A stretch of DNA of 7,609 nt. It comes from Gallionellales bacterium UBA7399 (GTDB lineage: Bacteria > Pseudomonadota > Gammaproteobacteria > Burkholderiales > Gallionellaceae). The position numbers and the translations under genes are program-made. Shown here in pieces: positions 6,075-7,609 of the stretch (position 1 is its first letter; the number at the start of each line of letters is the position of its first letter). The stretch covers positions 420 through 8,028 of the forward strand of contig DKNB01000072.1 in the NCBI GenBank assembly GCA_002470125.1, in the 5' to 3' direction. The notes beneath the pieces were generated by a model. It saw nothing but the letters and a program-made list of their open reading frames with translations, was not told the DNA's origin and made no database searches.

Positions 6075-7609
6075 ATGCCCCACCAAAAAATCTTAATTCT
6101 TGACTTTGGCTCTCAATACAGTCAGCTCATAGCACGCTGCGTTAGGGAGTCACACGTTTACTGCGAGCTACACCCGTTTGACGTCAGTGACAAATTTATT
6201 CGTGACTTTGATCCGGCTGGCATCATTCTTTCTGGCGGGCCAAACTCGGTAACAGGGGGCAGCACGCCACGCGCACCGCAACTTATATTCGATCTAGGCG
6301 TGCCCGTGCTGGGCATCTGCTATGGCATGCAGACCATGGCCGCGCAACTAGGTGGGGCAGTAGAAGCTGGTGCAGTGCGTGAATTTGGTTACGCAGAAAT
6401 TCGTGCCCGCGGGCACTCAAAATTATTTCTTGATATCCAAGATCGTAGCAACGAGGCAGGCCATGGCCTGCTGGATGTTTGGATGAGCCACGGTGACAAA
6501 GTTGTTGCCTTGCCGACTGGCTTTATAACAATTTGCTCTAATGCAGCCACACCAATTGCCGGCATGGCAGATGAGGCACGTCGTTTTTACGCCGTACAGT
6601 TCCACCCAGAGGTAACACACACCCCTCAAGGGAAAAAAATAATCAACCGCTTTGTGCATGACATTTGCGCCTGCAGGCAGGACTGGACAATGCCAGACTA
6701 CCTCGATGAGGCGGTTGACAAAATTCGCGCCCAGGTCGGCCAAGACGAGGTTATTCTTGGACTGTCCGGCGGGGTCGACTCCTCCGTAGCTGCAGCATTG
6801 CTACATCGCGCCATTGGCACACAGCTCACCTGCGTATTTGTAGATAACGGTCTATTGCGTTTACATGAGGCCGCTCAGGTAATGGAAACATTTTCCAGGA
6901 GCCTTGGTGTAAAGGTTGTCCATGTTGACGCTAGCGCAGCGTTCATAGGGCACCTAAAGGGTGTGTCCGATCCTGAACAGAAACGTAAGATTATTGGGCG
7001 CGAATTTATCGAAGTGTTTCAACACGAGGCGGCAAAACTACCTCAGGCTAAATGGCTAGCCCAGGGCACCATCTACCCTGACGTCATTGAATCTGCTGGT
7101 ACACAGGCTGGCCAAAAACAGGCCATCAAATCGCATCACAACGTCGGCGGCCTACCTGACACCCTCCACCTCAAGCTACTAGAGCCGTTGCGCGAGCTAT
7201 TCAAGGATGAGGTGCGTGAGCTGGGCGTGTCGCTCGGTTTGCCACGTGACATGGTGTACCGCCACCCATTCCCAGGGCCAGGACTTGGGGTGCGCATCCT
7301 AGGCGAAGTCAGGCAAGAGTACGCCGACTTATTGCGTCGTGCTGATGCGATTTTTATTGAGGAACTACACACCTCTGGCTGGTACTACAAAGTCGCACAG
7401 GCATTTGTTGTATTTTTGCCAGTAAAATCAGTTGGGGTAATGGGTGACGGGCGCACCTACGAGTGGGTGGTTGCCTTACGTGCAGTGCAAACGCAGGACT
7501 TTATGACTGCACACTGGGCGGAGTTACCGCACGCCCTGTTGGCCAAGATTTCCAACCGCATCATCAACGAGGTGCCTGGCATTAACCGCGTCGTCTACGA
7601 CATATCTGG
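6075..7609 (+). CDS. guaA: GMP synthase (glutamine-hydrolysing), final residues cut off by the window edge
   Basis: GuaA converts XMP to GMP using ATP and ammonia released from glutamine, the step after GuaB. From the ATG at 6075 there are 511 intact codons to the edge. The family is about 525 residues, so only about 10-14 are missing. The class I glutamine amidotransferase domain (about 5-195) has its triad: C82 in GICYGMQ, and H177 and E179 in FHPEV. The ATP-pyrophosphatase domain (about 205-395) carries the P-loop LSGGVDSS (230-237). The C-terminal dimerisation domain follows, with RHPFPGPGLGVRILGE (396-411) and GDGRTYEWVVALRAV (457-471). The product opens HQKILILDFGSQYSQLIAR, the normal family start, but the ATG lacks a recognisable Shine-Dalgarno sequence. 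The reading frame shows no damage. Confidence 0.98.
   Translation, partial: MPHQKILILDFGSQYSQLIARCVRESHVYCELHPFDVSDKFIRDFDPAGIILSGGPNSVTGGSTPRAPQLIFDLGVPVLGICYGMQTMAAQLGGAVEAGAVREFGYAEIRARGHSKLFLDIQDRSNEAGHGLLDVWMSHGDKVVALPTGFITICSNAATPIAGMADEARRFYAVQFHPEVTHTPQGKKIINRFVHDICACRQDWTMPDYLDEAVDKIRAQVGQDEVILGLSGGVDSSVAAALLHRAIGTQLTCVFVDNGLLRLHEAAQVMETFSRSLGVKVVHVDASAAFIGHLKGVSDPEQKRKIIGREFIEVFQHEAAKLPQAKWLAQGTIYPDVIESAGTQAGQKQAIKSHHNVGGLPDTLHLKLLEPLRELFKDEVRELGVSLGLPRDMVYRHPFPGPGLGVRILGEVRQEYADLLRRADAIFIEELHTSGWYYKVAQAFVVFLPVKSVGVMGDGRTYEWVVALRAVQTQDFMTAHWAELPHALLAKISNRIINEVPGINRVVYDIS

Noticed and set aside
6423..6743. 106-codon minus-strand open frame opposite guaA
   Set aside because: It lies inside the intact guaA frame, across the H177/E179 region, and shows no family features; it is a coding shadow.
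1..7609. CRISPR array, insertion sequence, integrase, reverse transcriptase or other mobile element
   Set aside because: No spaced direct repeats, transposase, integrase or reverse transcriptase motifs, or terminal inverted repeats were seen on either strand.

Overview
The window is an ordinary bacterial chromosome segment of roughly 50% GC. It carries three core housekeeping genes, a periplasmic peptidoglycan enzyme, and two members of an accessory lectin-like family. From remembered family features (the second CBS domain of GuaB with HQHRIERVLVVNDAFEL, and the motif 2 to zinc-ligand stretch of ThrS) I favour a betaproteobacterium. This is a recognition call and no search was run.

Layout: threonyl-tRNA synthetase (thrS) lies on the minus strand from 1855 down to the left edge and lacks only its C-terminal end. 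A 226-base divergent spacer follows. All other genes are on the plus strand: a 144-residue DUF1566/Lcl_C protein (2082-2516), a PBP7-type D-alanyl-D-alanine endopeptidase with a signal peptide (2698-3612), a second DUF1566/Lcl_C paralogue of 153 residues (3894-4355), IMP dehydrogenase guaB (4483-5943), and GMP synthase guaA (6075 to the right edge, lacking only its last residues). No gap between genes exceeds 300 bases. The largest, 3613-3893, holds two dyad symmetries and a good -10 box.

How the genes relate: guaB and guaA are the two successive steps from IMP to GMP and are probably co-transcribed. PbpG trims peptidoglycan cross-links in the periplasm. The role of the two DUF1566 proteins is unknown. 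They are about 46% identical by hand alignment, flank pbpG, and have no recognisable export signal.

The most interesting signal is this DUF1566 pair. Their C-terminal tips have almost no residues in common, yet are equal in length and bracketed by invariant flanks. That is the place where C-type-lectin-fold proteins bind ligand and where diversity-generating retroelements diversify their targets. There is no reverse transcriptase or template repeat in the window, so the retroelement link is only a lead. Smaller observations are a run of eight G inside guaB, two unexplained antisense frames in intergenic DNA (one strongly hydrophobic, one with a lipobox-like motif), a small upstream frame overlapping the first DUF1566 start, and several starts without a clear Shine-Dalgarno sequence.
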